Origin: Paenibacillus brasilensis
Lineage (GTDB): Bacteria > Bacillota > Bacilli > Paenibacillales > Paenibacillaceae
Assembly: GCF_009363115.1 (NCBI RefSeq)
Contig: NZ_CP045298.1
Span: 1,828,001-1,892,000, forward strand
Reading direction: 5' to 3'
DNA length: 64,000 nt
Numbering within the stretch: the stretch's first letter is position 1; each line of letters starts with the position of its first letter. The notes below the pieces were generated by a model. The model saw only the letters and a list, made by a program, of their open reading frames with translations, was not told the origin of the DNA and ran no database searches. The position numbers were made by a program, and so were the translations under genes. Below, one piece after another: positions 26,408 to 35,003 of the stretch.

Positions 26408-26498
26408 TGCTGTTTTCTCCTCCTCATGATAGGGATAGCCTATATGACACCCTATTTTATATATATGCTTGTGTCCCGCTCATTAGGCTTCTGGCCCA

Positions 26499-28268
26499 CT
26501 AATCACCGCAAACCGCATTCACTTCTACGGTTGCCGGTGCGTCCTCATGCCGGAAGCCGGCAACCACACCTACACGTTTGAAAAATTTATGGAAACGCTC
26601 GTTCGGATGCCCTTTTTCCTTATACTCAGCGATGATATGCTCGACAATGTCTGTAATCTGTTCCCCCGGAATCCCTTCCGCTACAGGCTGAGCGGCATGA
26701 GCATTGCGGCCGAATTTTTTGCCGCCAAGGAAAAGATCGTACCCGCCCTTGCGGTAGACGATGCCGATATCCTCCAGCACCGCTCCATAACAGGCCATAC
26801 CGCAGCCGTTCAAGGCGATGCTGGTTTCTTTGGGTGCCTGCAAACCGCCAAGCACAACCTGTAGATGCTCAGCCACGGGCACAGCGTCATCCTTCTCCAT
26901 GTTGCAGAAGTCGCACGCCTTCACCTTAAACACATCGCCAATGGGCATGACAATCAATCGCTCATCCCGCAGCCGTCCGACCAGCTCCTCGGGATCTGCG
27001 CACGGTACGCGCAGCACGATCTGGTGATCCGGCGTATATTCCACCTCGCCGTCCTCACCCGCTATCTCCGCGAGCAGGGCCATCTGGCGAGCGGTGAATT
27101 TTTTGTTTCCCACGCCTGGGGAAACGCCCACCTCGAACAGCGCCGGCTTGCCAAAGCCGCCCGTCGCTGTCCCGGCCGCAGCCCCCACTCCAGAGGCGCT
27201 CACAGCGGGTGTCTGCCCGCTCCAGCGTGCGCTGGCATCGTCCGGCAGCCTGCCTCCCGCAGCGAGACGGCTCAGCGCCTCTGCTGCCAGCGACGCCGGG
27301 GCCGACCCGGCTTGCGCCGCAGACGGCGAGCCCTGCACGGCAGCTACCGCTTGCGGGCGTGCCTGCGCGGCAACCGCAGTTGCAGCAACGCTCGCGGAAG
27401 GCCCGGGCACGGCTGGAGCTGCTCCTGCCTGCGCGCCCAGCGACCACGGCTCCGCTTCCGTGCGGAGCCGCTGGTGCGGCTTGAGCGCCTGCTCGGTCGC
27501 ATCCAGCGTATACTTGCGCTGATATCCACGCGGCGTTACAATCAGGCCGTCATATACCATCGTCGAGGAATTGCCGATGATTACGGTCGTCAGCATCCCG
27601 ATGTCATGGTTCAGCATATCCTCCAGCGTCGTCACGATCACCTGCTGACGTTCACGGTAAGCACTCTTCACCAGTCCAACCGGAGTCTGCGGATCACGAT
27701 AGCGCAGCAGAATGGACTGAGTTTCTACAATTTGGCGTGTACGCCGACCACTGCGTGGATTGTATAATGCGATTACAAAATCCGCCGAAGCTGCGGCTTC
27801 CACACGCTTCACAATCGTTTCCCACGGGGTCAGATGATCACTCAAACTGATCGTGCAGGCATCATGCATAACTGGCGCCCCCAGCAACGAAGCGCAGGAT
27901 TGAATGGCCGAGATTCCCGGCACTACTTCTACCTCAACCCCGTCCTCACGGCGCCAGCCCTTCTGCATCAGCACTTCATACACCAGCCCAGCCATACCAT
28001 ATACGCCTGCGTCTCCACTGGAAATAACGGCTACCTTTTTGCCCATCTCTGCCTGTCGAACGGCCTCCTGAGCGCGGCTTACTTCCTCTGTCATCCCTGT
28101 GCGTACAATCTCTTGTCCATTCAACAACGGACGGATCAGATCCACATAAGTGTTATAGCCGATAATAACCTCACTCTCGGACAGCGCATCCAATGCCCGT
28201 TTTGTGATATGTTCCATATCTCCCGGTCCAAATCCAATTACCAGCAATTTTCCTAATGGACTCATCAT
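26499..28268 (-). CDS. cbiH60: CbiH60: precorrin-3B C17-methyltransferase fused to a nitrite/sulfite-reductase-like Fe-S domain
   Basis: This 589-aa fusion carries out ring contraction. Residues about 1-245 are a CbiH methylase (LLVIGFGPGDMEHITKRALD, SSGDAGVYGMAG, VIALYNPRSGRRTRQ). About 100 residues of Ala/Pro-rich linker follow. The C-terminal part (about 375-560) resembles siroheme-type reductases with Cys pairs in KACDFCNME and NGCGMACYGA that can hold a 4Fe-4S cluster. B. megaterium CbiH60 has the same plan. ATG 28268 or 28265 is chosen because AGGAGGAGG then precedes it. First gene after the riboswitch. Confidence 0.92.
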   Translation of the reverse strand: MMSPLGKLLVIGFGPGDMEHITKRALDALSESEVIIGYNTYVDLIRPLLNGQEIVRTGMTEEVSRAQEAVRQAEMGKKVAVISSGDAGVYGMAGLVYEVLMQKGWRREDGVEVEVVPGISAIQSCASLLGAPVMHDACTISLSDHLTPWETIVKRVEAAASADFVIALYNPRSGRRTRQIVETQSILLRYRDPQTPVGLVKSAYRERQQVIVTTLEDMLNHDIGMLTTVIIGNSSTMVYDGLIVTPRGYQRKYTLDATEQALKPHQRLRTEAEPWSLGAQAGAAPAVPGPSASVAATAVAAQARPQAVAAVQGSPSAAQAGSAPASLAAEALSRLAAGGRLPDDASARWSGQTPAVSASGVGAAAGTATGGFGKPALFEVGVSPGVGNKKFTARQMALLAEIAGEDGEVEYTPDHQIVLRVPCADPEELVGRLRDERLIVMPIGDVFKVKACDFCNMEKDDAVPVAEHLQVVLGGLQAPKETSIALNGCGMACYGAVLEDIGIVYRKGGYDLFLGGKKFGRNAHAAQPVAEGIPGEQITDIVEHIIAEYKEKGHPNERFHKFFKRVGVVAGFRHEDAPATVEVNAVCGD

Positions 28269-28286
28269 GCCCCTCCTCCTGTAACT

Positions 28287-28317
28287 CAAAAAGACCCCAT
28301 CCTACCCGGATGGGGTT
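28287..28317 (-). terminator. riboswitch-controlled terminator of the cobalamin operon
   Basis: AACCCCATCC/GGATGGGGTC with a 5-nt loop is followed by TTTTT on the minus strand, directly before the ribosome binding site of cbiH60. It fits as the expression platform of the B12 riboswitch. Confidence 0.8.
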
Positions 28318-28349
28318 CCTATGTACGCATCTTCTCACCAGACAAACAG

Positions 28350-28411
28350 GCGTAAGCAGACATCTCTCGTCTCCTCTATCCTGGCGTTGTTTTCCATTTG
28401 TCAGCTTACGC
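28350..28411 (-). ncRNA. extra hairpin in the cobalamin-operon leader
   Basis: GCGTAAGC (28411-28404) pairs with GCTTACGC (28357-28350), with GAC/GTC pairing inside after a mismatch. It lies between the aptamer and the terminator, making the leader unusually long (over 400 nt). It may take part in the switch or simply space it. Confidence 0.45.
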
Positions 28412-28514
28412 TTCAAACGCTTCTGAACGTTCGTATTCACGTAAAGCCGAACCAACATGAAAAAAGCAACGTATCCTGATTCCTGATTTCGTACACCCAT
28501 CCTCTCCGCGAAGG

Positions 28515-28720
28515 CTAACGGTGCATACAGATCAAGGTAGGTCTCCTGGCTTGGCATCCATGGATTTTTCCGTCTTCCCCGTTTTACTCGAGTGACAACC
28601 TGAAAAAATCCTCTTCCTTACAGTGGCGGGACCGCTCGGGATTTGCACCCGATTCCCTGTTACCCTTTGCTCCATCGCAAAGGCACCTTGTCTGTCCGCT
28701 ATTTGATTATGGGTCTTATC
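28515..28720 (-). promoter_or_regulatory. cobalamin riboswitch of the cbi operon
   Basis: On the minus strand the conserved blocks are in order: GGTGCC, GGGAATCGGGTGCAAATCC, CCGCCACTG and the B12 box (AAGCCAGGAGACCTACC, 28553-28535). It should bind adenosylcobalamin and switch off the ten-gene operon. The promoter should lie near 28720-28760. Confidence 0.93.
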
Positions 28721-28761
28721 ATAACCTTGCCTTAATCAGTTGTGCAAGCACGAAAAACGCT

Positions 28762-29316
28762 TTATTTCAAGTTCTCTGCCTTATTTTTTAGCATGCGCAG
28801 CAATTCATCCGGGTCCGCAGAGATGCTCAGCAGCGATGGGTGTTCACTCCCGGTAAAACCCTCCTGCACACTATGACGCACCATTTCCACCAATGGATCA
28901 AAATATCCGCTCACATTCAGCAATCCAATGGGCTTGCGATGAATGCCGATTTGCGCCCAGCAAAGCACCTCGAACAGCTCCTCAAAGGTACCCAGGCCGC
29001 CCGGCAGGGCAATAAACGCATCGGCCATTTCGCTCATCGCCGCTTTGCGTTCATGCATATTTGCAACCTCAATAAATTCGGTAACGCCCCGATGAACAAT
29101 TTCCGCGTCAAATAGCAGCGTCGGCATGATGCCGGTGACCTGACCACCACCCGTCAGCATTCCGTTTGCCACCTCACCCATCAGCCCCCTGCTGGAGCCT
29201 CCATAGATCAGGCGGACATGATGCCGGGCCATAGCCTCTCCCAGCTTGCCTGCAGCCTCAAGGTATACCGATGAATGTCCAGGTCTGGACCCGGCAAATA
29301 CACAAATAGAATTCAT
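28762..29316 (-). CDS. LOG-family nucleoside 5'-monophosphate phosphoribohydrolase
   Basis: This 184-aa TIGR00730-type protein begins SICVFAGSRPGHSS and contains the catalytic motif PGGLGTFEELFE (about residues 104-115). Members release the base from cytokinin riboside monophosphate or other nucleotides. A bacterial role outside cytokinin activation is not settled. It ends just upstream of the riboswitch promoter region on the same strand. Confidence 0.88.
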   Translation of the reverse strand: MNSICVFAGSRPGHSSVYLEAAGKLGEAMARHHVRLIYGGSSRGLMGEVANGMLTGGGQVTGIMPTLLFDAEIVHRGVTEFIEVANMHERKAAMSEMADAFIALPGGLGTFEELFEVLCWAQIGIHRKPIGLLNVSGYFDPLVEMVRHSVQEGFTGSEHPSLLSISADPDELLRMLKNKAENLK

Positions 29317-29417
29317 AAACGCTCAGCTCCTGTCCTAGTAGCATGCATCGAAAACTTATTCATTATATTAGATAAATATTTTCGCTATAACAAAAAATGC
29401 TGACAATGCATTTCAAC

Positions 29418-29452
29418 AAAAAAAGATAAAGGCCACGTAGACCCTTATCTTT
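29418..29452 (-). terminator. terminator of hemD
   Basis: AAAGATAAgGG/CCtTTATCTTT followed on the minus strand by a T-run; just past the stop codon. Confidence 0.75.
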
Positions 29453-29472
29453 ATTGTACTCTTGATCACATG

Positions 29473-30324
29473 TCAGTGCCCATTCACAACTTCCAGACCG
29501 AAGCCATGCGCTGAACCGCGATGCTCAAAATATTTCCCCAGCTCCACCATCATCGCGCCCATACGCTCTTCTACCGGGAACACGATCCGTTCAATTCCTT
29601 CCTCCAAAATAGACTGCGCAGTCACCTTGCCTACTGACACCGCAATTACATCCTGGCGAAAAGCCTCCAGCAAATCTTCCATACGGTTCTGTTCTCTGGC
29701 ATACTGGCACAAAAAGCGGATTTGCGGACCACTCGTAAACGTGACTGCATCAACGCTGCGACTCACTATATCCGCCAGCAATGCTTGTAAATTCGCTTCC
29801 TCGGGTGGAATATGCTTATAAGGAAGCACCTGCCGGGTAACTGCTCCCTGCTCATCCAGCCACTTTACCAGCCGTGGGGCCGGATCACCGTGCAGCTGCA
29901 ACAGCACTTCCTTACCCTTTAGATCATACGGGGCAAAAGCTCGCGTCAACCCGTCCAAACTTCCATCCTCATCCCGTACATCTGGCGTGAAGCCGCGCTT
30001 TTTCAGCTCATTGACCGTCTTGTAGCCCCGTGCCGCAATATTGGAGCCTTGCAGCAGCTCGATAATCTGCTCTGCCACACCCATATCCTCAGCCATATCG
30101 AACAGCGCGTTTAGCCCCATACCTGTCGTAAAAATGTTCCAGTCCGGTGGATGCTTCACCCACGCTACAACCGCGTTGCGCAGCTCAATATCATCTAGAA
30201 AAACCGTGCCCTGGGCCGGACGCTGCACTGGCTCGCCTCCCATTTTCGCAACCAGCAATGCCATTTCGTCTGCTTTGCGGGGACCGGCAAGGGCAACTCT
30301 CTTGCCTGCCATGCGTTGTGCCAT
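29473..30324 (-). CDS. hemD: uroporphyrinogen-III synthase
   Basis: This 283-aa protein closes hydroxymethylbilane to uroporphyrinogen III, the common precursor of heme, siroheme and B12. It has the two-lobed HemD layout: RVALAGPRKADEMALLVAKMGGEP at the N-terminus and VDAVTFTSGPQIRFLCQYA then AVSVGKVTAQSILEEGI in the second lobe. Sequence conservation in this family is low, but these blocks are diagnostic. Being stand-alone and close to the cbi operon, it may feed B12 synthesis. No B12 riboswitch precedes it. Confidence 0.85.
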   Translation of the reverse strand: MAQRMAGKRVALAGPRKADEMALLVAKMGGEPVQRPAQGTVFLDDIELRNAVVAWVKHPPDWNIFTTGMGLNALFDMAEDMGVAEQIIELLQGSNIAARGYKTVNELKKRGFTPDVRDEDGSLDGLTRAFAPYDLKGKEVLLQLHGDPAPRLVKWLDEQGAVTRQVLPYKHIPPEEANLQALLADIVSRSVDAVTFTSGPQIRFLCQYAREQNRMEDLLEAFRQDVIAVSVGKVTAQSILEEGIERIVFPVEERMGAMMVELGKYFEHRGSAHGFGLEVVNGH

Positions 30325-30431
30325 CCTGTTCCCTCCCTTGTAGATGTCGAAGTCGTACTTCTTTCTACCAAGTATACAATTAGAGGGCTGAAAGACAAAT
30401 AAGAATTACTTTTCCCGTGAATATAGTAAGC

Positions 30432-31514
30432 TTACAAGTTAGCTTCTCCGCTGTCTGCTTTTGGTTTGGGTCGGAGCAGCAGCCATAGCACGAAAGGCAT
30501 GAAAACGAAGAAAATAACCATCACCATGGTCCACTCCCGGCTGAAATCATAAATTTGGATGATATTAGAGAACAGCATAAAGGAACAGACATAACCCAAC
30601 AAACCTACAGGCCAAACCATCAGCCCCCCGCGTGTTTGGGCAAACATGCGCTTTACCGTCAAACTGATAACGTACAGATCAACACCAATCTTTGTAAGCA
30701 AAGTTGGTACGTTCAGTGCAGCCACGAAAAAGTCAAACCGATCCAGAAAGTCTGTTAGCTGCAACTGACGCGCCAGTTCATACGATGGATAAAACAGCCG
30801 TGACATGATAGGAACACCAATAACCAGCTCCTCCAGCAGCACGATTATAATCATAACAACGGTTCCGACTAAATGTCCAAGCCACGCACTGCGGGCATTG
30901 TAGCTCCGTCCAGAAATAATAAAGGGCAATATCATGAGGTCTGCCATATAACCAAGCATCCGCCAGCTGCCTTTGACTACTCCGCCTATATCCGGGTGTA
31001 AATACGGTCTCATTGCTGAAAAATCTATATTGTGTCCGAAAAAAAGCGGCATAGTCAATAGTGTCATAATCAACGTAGGTACGGTAAATTCCGCCATATT
31101 CACAATCGTGCTTATACCGCCCTTAGCCATGAACGTTAAGGTCAGCAGCATAATAAGGGATATCACAACAATCGGAGTCAGCGGCAAAAGGGTCACCTCC
31201 ACCAGATCCGTAATAATCCTCAAATCCCTGGCGAAAAGGATCAGAAATATAATAAGATACATCGCAAGCAGCATGCGCCCCAGCACAGGGTGAGAGCTGA
31301 CGATGGCCTGCAGCAGATCCTGATCCGGAAAACGCCGCTTAAGCCTCAGCATTGCCCAGATCGGCAAGCATAATACGATGGCGGCCATTGCGCAGGTCCA
31401 ATAGGCATGCTGATGCGCGTAATCTGCCGCCTGCGTCGGAGCATGCATACCGGTAATACCGACCTCCATCAACATGCTAAGCAGCACGATTTGTCTGGTT
31501 GTGAACTGTTTCAT
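30432..31514 (-). CDS. spore germination receptor subunit B, APC-type permease (operon 1)
   Basis: This 360-aa GerAB/GerKB-family membrane protein has about ten helices. It should be the germinant-sensing subunit in the inner spore membrane. It starts MKQFTTRQIVLLSMLMEVGI with a TTRQ family signature. ATG 31514 has AAGGAGG upstream. It is last in an A-C-small-B operon expressed late in sporulation. The germinant cannot be predicted. Confidence 0.88.
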   Translation of the reverse strand: MKQFTTRQIVLLSMLMEVGITGMHAPTQAADYAHQHAYWTCAMAAIVLCLPIWAMLRLKRRFPDQDLLQAIVSSHPVLGRMLLAMYLIIFLILFARDLRIITDLVEVTLLPLTPIVVISLIMLLTLTFMAKGGISTIVNMAEFTVPTLIMTLLTMPLFFGHNIDFSAMRPYLHPDIGGVVKGSWRMLGYMADLMILPFIISGRSYNARSAWLGHLVGTVVMIIIVLLEELVIGVPIMSRLFYPSYELARQLQLTDFLDRFDFFVAALNVPTLLTKIGVDLYVISLTVKRMFAQTRGGLMVWPVGLLGYVCSFMLFSNIIQIYDFSREWTMVMVIFFVFMPFVLWLLLRPKPKADSGEANL

Positions 31515-31552
31515 ACAGGAGATCCTCCTTTTTCCACAGGCATTCTGATTCG

Positions 31553-31777
31553 TTACAACGTAGGAGGGAGCCACAGATCAATGAAACGGCTCAGCCATGT
31601 GGCCACATAAACGGAACTTTTCGTCGAGGTTCCGTAAAGCCAGATGCCGATGCTAATGACATACAATACACGTGAGATCCAGCGATTGACGGCAGGTGCG
31701 GAATTCAGACTTTTGCGGTCAATCAGATACATGAGCAGCATAACCAGCACTAAGGGGAACAGAAATACTTTATTCAT
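31553..31777 (-). CDS. small two-helix membrane protein in germination operon 1
   Basis: This 74-aa protein has two hydrophobic helices (VFLFPLVLVMLLMYLI and VLYVISIGIWLYGTST). It resembles in size and topology the GerD-type small subunits found in some ger operons of Bacillales. ATG 31777 with AAGGAGG overlaps the end of gerC by 8 nt. Operon 2 lacks it. Confidence 0.75.
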   Translation of the reverse strand: MNKVFLFPLVLVMLLMYLIDRKSLNSAPAVNRWISRVLYVISIGIWLYGTSTKSSVYVATWLSRFIDLWLPPTL

Positions 31778-32990
31778 TTTCGATTTCCTCCTTTTTGATC
31801 CCGAATGGTTTGGTGACCGCACCGATATTCTCTATATGCACAATCGGGTCTATGACGACCTCCACCTTGGGGTACAGTTGCTCCCATTGAGATTTAATCC
31901 GTTTCCATTCATCCGGACGACTCATAATGATAGCCCTTCCCAATCCAAGTGCGTCTGAATGATACTTTTGTTGAATAAGCCGGACAACCTCACCCAGTTC
32001 CTTCTTGATCTCCTGGGCAGCCTGCTGCTCCAGCCACTTCACATTTTCTCCATGGGATATATCGAAGGTTGTCTCATTCTCCCTTACATTCCCGTTGCAG
32101 TTCAATTGAACGGTCATTCGAATATCATTTCCTCGAATATAAGGCTTGATTTGCACAGTATTTTCGATAAGGCGCACAGATAGATAACCAGAGCCTTTAG
32201 GGGGGGAGATGAATATTTCGGTATCCTTGGCCTGTCCCATGCCCAATAGCAGAAACCGGCTCAGATGGTTATCAATCATTCCGGTTAATCTGTCTTTGCG
32301 AAATACAGCCAACCCATCCACCTGGATATTCGTCTTCTTGTCTTTTATAGTGGCAGGGCCATTCTTCACCAGGGACATCACCGGCACAGCCGGGTCCATG
32401 CCGTCCATCAGAATTGAATTCATCAGCAGCTTGATGGAGCGGGGTTTTTTCATATATGAAAAGTTGAGCTCGCGCACCATCTCTGCCGGATATAGCTCGA
32501 TCGGGGCATCCGCCTGAAGCACATCCAAGGATGTTCCTTTCGTTATGACAACCAGAGAAGACAGACGGTTCTGCGGAATACGCGCCAATACGTCCATCAT
32601 TTTGCTGATTCCTTCCCGTGCCAGTGCCTCGCCAAACAACAGCACCCGGCGATGGGAGAAATTCAGCGTTCGTGAAACTCCTCGCTGTTCCTCGGCACTT
32701 GCTCCCCGAAAGCTCGGGCCTATCTTGGACTCCAGGTAATAGGATTTGGTCCCTCTTGTACCTCCTCCACCTCCTGTGCTTCCCGAAGATCCGAGCTGCC
32801 CTGGAAGAGCAATTTGCATCGTTACACGGTATTGATCCCCTTCCTTGTCCAGCCCGGTCCCCATTACAAAGGCCACATCGTTTACTTCACGGCGATCCCA
32901 GCATCCACCCAAAAGAACAGAACAAAGCAGCAGACAGCTGAGCATAGCCGCTTTACGTATTTTCCCTGCATTGGAGCCTTTGGGCTTCAT
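31770..32990 (-). CDS. spore germination receptor subunit C lipoprotein (operon 1)
   Basis: This 406-aa Ger(x)C-family protein has a lipoprotein signal (LLCSVLLGGCWDRREV, Cys about 30) and the family start of the mature domain, EVNDVAFVMGTGLDKEGD. It is the peripheral subunit of the germinant receptor. ATG 32990 overlaps the gerA stop by one base and has AGGAGG at 7 nt. Confidence 0.9.
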   Translation of the reverse strand: MKPKGSNAGKIRKAAMLSCLLLCSVLLGGCWDRREVNDVAFVMGTGLDKEGDQYRVTMQIALPGQLGSSGSTGGGGGTRGTKSYYLESKIGPSFRGASAEEQRGVSRTLNFSHRRVLLFGEALAREGISKMMDVLARIPQNRLSSLVVITKGTSLDVLQADAPIELYPAEMVRELNFSYMKKPRSIKLLMNSILMDGMDPAVPVMSLVKNGPATIKDKKTNIQVDGLAVFRKDRLTGMIDNHLSRFLLLGMGQAKDTEIFISPPKGSGYLSVRLIENTVQIKPYIRGNDIRMTVQLNCNGNVRENETTFDISHGENVKWLEQQAAQEIKKELGEVVRLIQQKYHSDALGLGRAIIMSRPDEWKRIKSQWEQLYPKVEVVIDPIVHIENIGAVTKPFGIKKEEIENE

Positions 32991-34609
32991 CACCATCCCT
33001 CCTCGGTTGTGGGTGATCCATTCATCTTCTCTTTTTCCCGTTTGTTGTTGTCATTGCCGATCCATGAAGGACGTTTGATCATTTTCCACCAAGGTGCACG
33101 AACAACAATATCCTTTTGATCATTATGGTTATATGGACTGTATCCACTCATGTAAGGCACGCCAAACGACGTTAGCTTGGTTAAATGTGTAGCGATCAGT
33201 GTGGTCGCGATAATGATTCCAAATAGCCCGAACACACCTGCCATCAGCATAATCGGGAACCGCAACAGACGAATCGTAATAGCAAAGTTAAAACGCGGAA
33301 TCGTAAACGAAGCAATTCCCGTGAGGGACACAACAATAACGATGGGAGCCGATACGATCCCTGCCTGCACTGCTGCCTGCCCGATAACAAGCGCGCCGAG
33401 GATACTGACAGCCTGACCTACCGTTTTGGGGAGACGAATCCCTGCTTCCCGTAACGCTTCAAAGGAAATCTCCATCATCAAGGCTTCTACCAGGGCAGGG
33501 AAAGGGATAGATTCACGCGCCGCCGCAATACTCAAGATGAGCGTCGTCGGCAGCATATCATGATGATAGGTCGTGACGGCTACATATAATGCGGGCAAAA
33601 AGAGGGCCAATATGAGAAAAAGGAAGCGAATCCAGCGAACCATATTACTGATGAAAAAACGCTCGTAATAGTCTTCGCTCGCTTGCATCATCTGCCATAT
33701 CGTCACGGGTCCAATCAGGGCAAAGGGCGTTCCGTCCACAAAAATGGCAAAACGTCCTTCCAGTAACTGTGCAGTGGCGGTATCCGGACGTTCCGTGTAT
33801 TCCATTTGCGGAAAAGGTGAAAACGGGTGATCCTCAATCAGTTCCTCAATGTATCCCGTCTCCAGTACCGCATCAATTTTGATATCGCTGAGCCTTTTTT
33901 TTACATCCTCCACCAGCTTTGGATCTATGATCCCCTCGATATAGGCAAGTACGACGCTTGTTTGGGTTTCTGTTCCGATGGTCATGCTGTGCATCTTGAG
34001 CCTGGAGGTCTTCAGCTTGAATCGCAGCAAGGCTGTATTCACGCGAAGTGTCTCGGTAAAGCCTTCACGCGGCCCGCGAATGACCGCTTCAGTCTGCGGT
34101 TCCTCCACGCCACGGCGGACGCCTCCCTTGGCACTGAAGATATACGCACGAGATTTACCGTCTACGAACAAGGCAGCATTGCCGTCCAGTATCGCCGCCG
34201 AGACCATTTTCCATTGGTCCATCGTTTTGGTCTGGGACATGGAGATCCGTGTCTCATCCAGCGGGTCCAAGGTACCGTTGACTTCGGGGTCCTTGAGCAT
34301 CATGCCCAAAATGAAAGGCCGCAGAATATGATCCTGTAAATCCTCCGATTTCACCGTGCCTTCGACATAAGCCAACAATCCTTTACGTTCAGGGGAAATC
34401 ATTAGCTCCCGGTAGACAATATCAGAGCAATCCTTGAAAATATCACGCAATGCAGTCAAGTTGTCTTCCAGACTGCTCCGCAACGGCTGCTCCAGCCATG
34501 GTGGTTCAGGCAGTCCTTTCAGAGCATTGGTATTTTGGGTCTTACGATCTGCAGCCGGAATCGCTCGCCGGCTCCACGGTAATCTCGGCAACTTGGGTCC
34601 TTTCCTCAT
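32990..34609 (-). CDS. spore germination receptor subunit A (operon 1)
   Basis: This 539-aa GerA/GerKA-family protein has a cytosolic N-terminal part (about 1-290), about five membrane helices and a short C-terminal tail. Family motifs seen are VRGPREGFTETLRVNTALLRFKL (about 185), EGRFAIFVDGTPFALIGP and SIPFPALVEALMMEISFE. ATG 34609 with GAGGGGG is preferred; a longer frame has no site. First gene of the operon. Confidence 0.92.
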   Translation of the reverse strand: MRKGPKLPRLPWSRRAIPAADRKTQNTNALKGLPEPPWLEQPLRSSLEDNLTALRDIFKDCSDIVYRELMISPERKGLLAYVEGTVKSEDLQDHILRPFILGMMLKDPEVNGTLDPLDETRISMSQTKTMDQWKMVSAAILDGNAALFVDGKSRAYIFSAKGGVRRGVEEPQTEAVIRGPREGFTETLRVNTALLRFKLKTSRLKMHSMTIGTETQTSVVLAYIEGIIDPKLVEDVKKRLSDIKIDAVLETGYIEELIEDHPFSPFPQMEYTERPDTATAQLLEGRFAIFVDGTPFALIGPVTIWQMMQASEDYYERFFISNMVRWIRFLFLILALFLPALYVAVTTYHHDMLPTTLILSIAAARESIPFPALVEALMMEISFEALREAGIRLPKTVGQAVSILGALVIGQAAVQAGIVSAPIVIVVSLTGIASFTIPRFNFAITIRLLRFPIMLMAGVFGLFGIIIATTLIATHLTKLTSFGVPYMSGYSPYNHNDQKDIVVRAPWWKMIKRPSWIGNDNNKREKEKMNGSPTTEEGW

Positions 34610-34696
34610 CGTTATTCCCCCTCTACGAATAAGCCGAACAGGTATATGACATGTAGGATGTACCAGCCTGCAAAGGATTATGTATCCAACAAACTC

Positions 34697-34746
34697 AAAA
34701 AGAAGACTCCAGTTCCACTTCAAGGTGGTTTTGGAGTCTTCTTTTA
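34697..34746. terminator. hairpin, bidirectional terminator type
   Basis: A perfect 14-bp stem AAAAGAAGACTCCA/TGGAGTCTTCTTTT with an inner CCAC/GTGG. It has T-runs in both directions but stands between two minus-strand genes. It may mark the end of a lost unit. Confidence 0.6.
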
Positions 34747-34750
34747 ATTT

Positions 34751-34880
34751 GAGCTTTAAAGTTACCTATTGCGCCACTGCGCAGTCGGATGGTGCTTCCC
34801 ATCGCCACCGCCCCGCTTGTACAGCACCATTCCGCCTACTTCGCTTTTGTGTTTCATTTTTTAGCTCAGCTTATATGACA
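34751..34880. repeat. dispersed repeat, copy C
   Basis: The left arm CGCAGTCGGATGGTGCT and right arm AGCACCATTCC pair around a short GC-rich loop. It is very similar to copy B at 24251-24420 but lacks that copy's inner hairpin. It lies in a gene-free stretch between germination operon 1 and the HTH-TPR regulator. Confidence 0.75.
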
Positions 34881-34916
34881 AAAAGATTGCTCTTGGATCT
34901 CTCCAGAAGCAATCTG
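34878..34916 (-). terminator. terminator of the HTH-TPR regulator gene
   Basis: AGATTGCT/AGCAATCT stem with TTTTT on the minus strand, 88 nt past the stop codon. Confidence 0.65.
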
Positions 34917-35003
34917 CTGATTCTCAATTTCCTTAAACTATCCAAGATGAGCATAACCCATCAACCATATCATAAATTGTTTAAGTAGACATAGTTACGA
35001 CAA

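Noticed and set aside
27055..27767. Several Ala/Arg-rich frames opposite and within cbiH60
   Set aside because: They come from the GC-rich linker of CbiH60 and have no family features.
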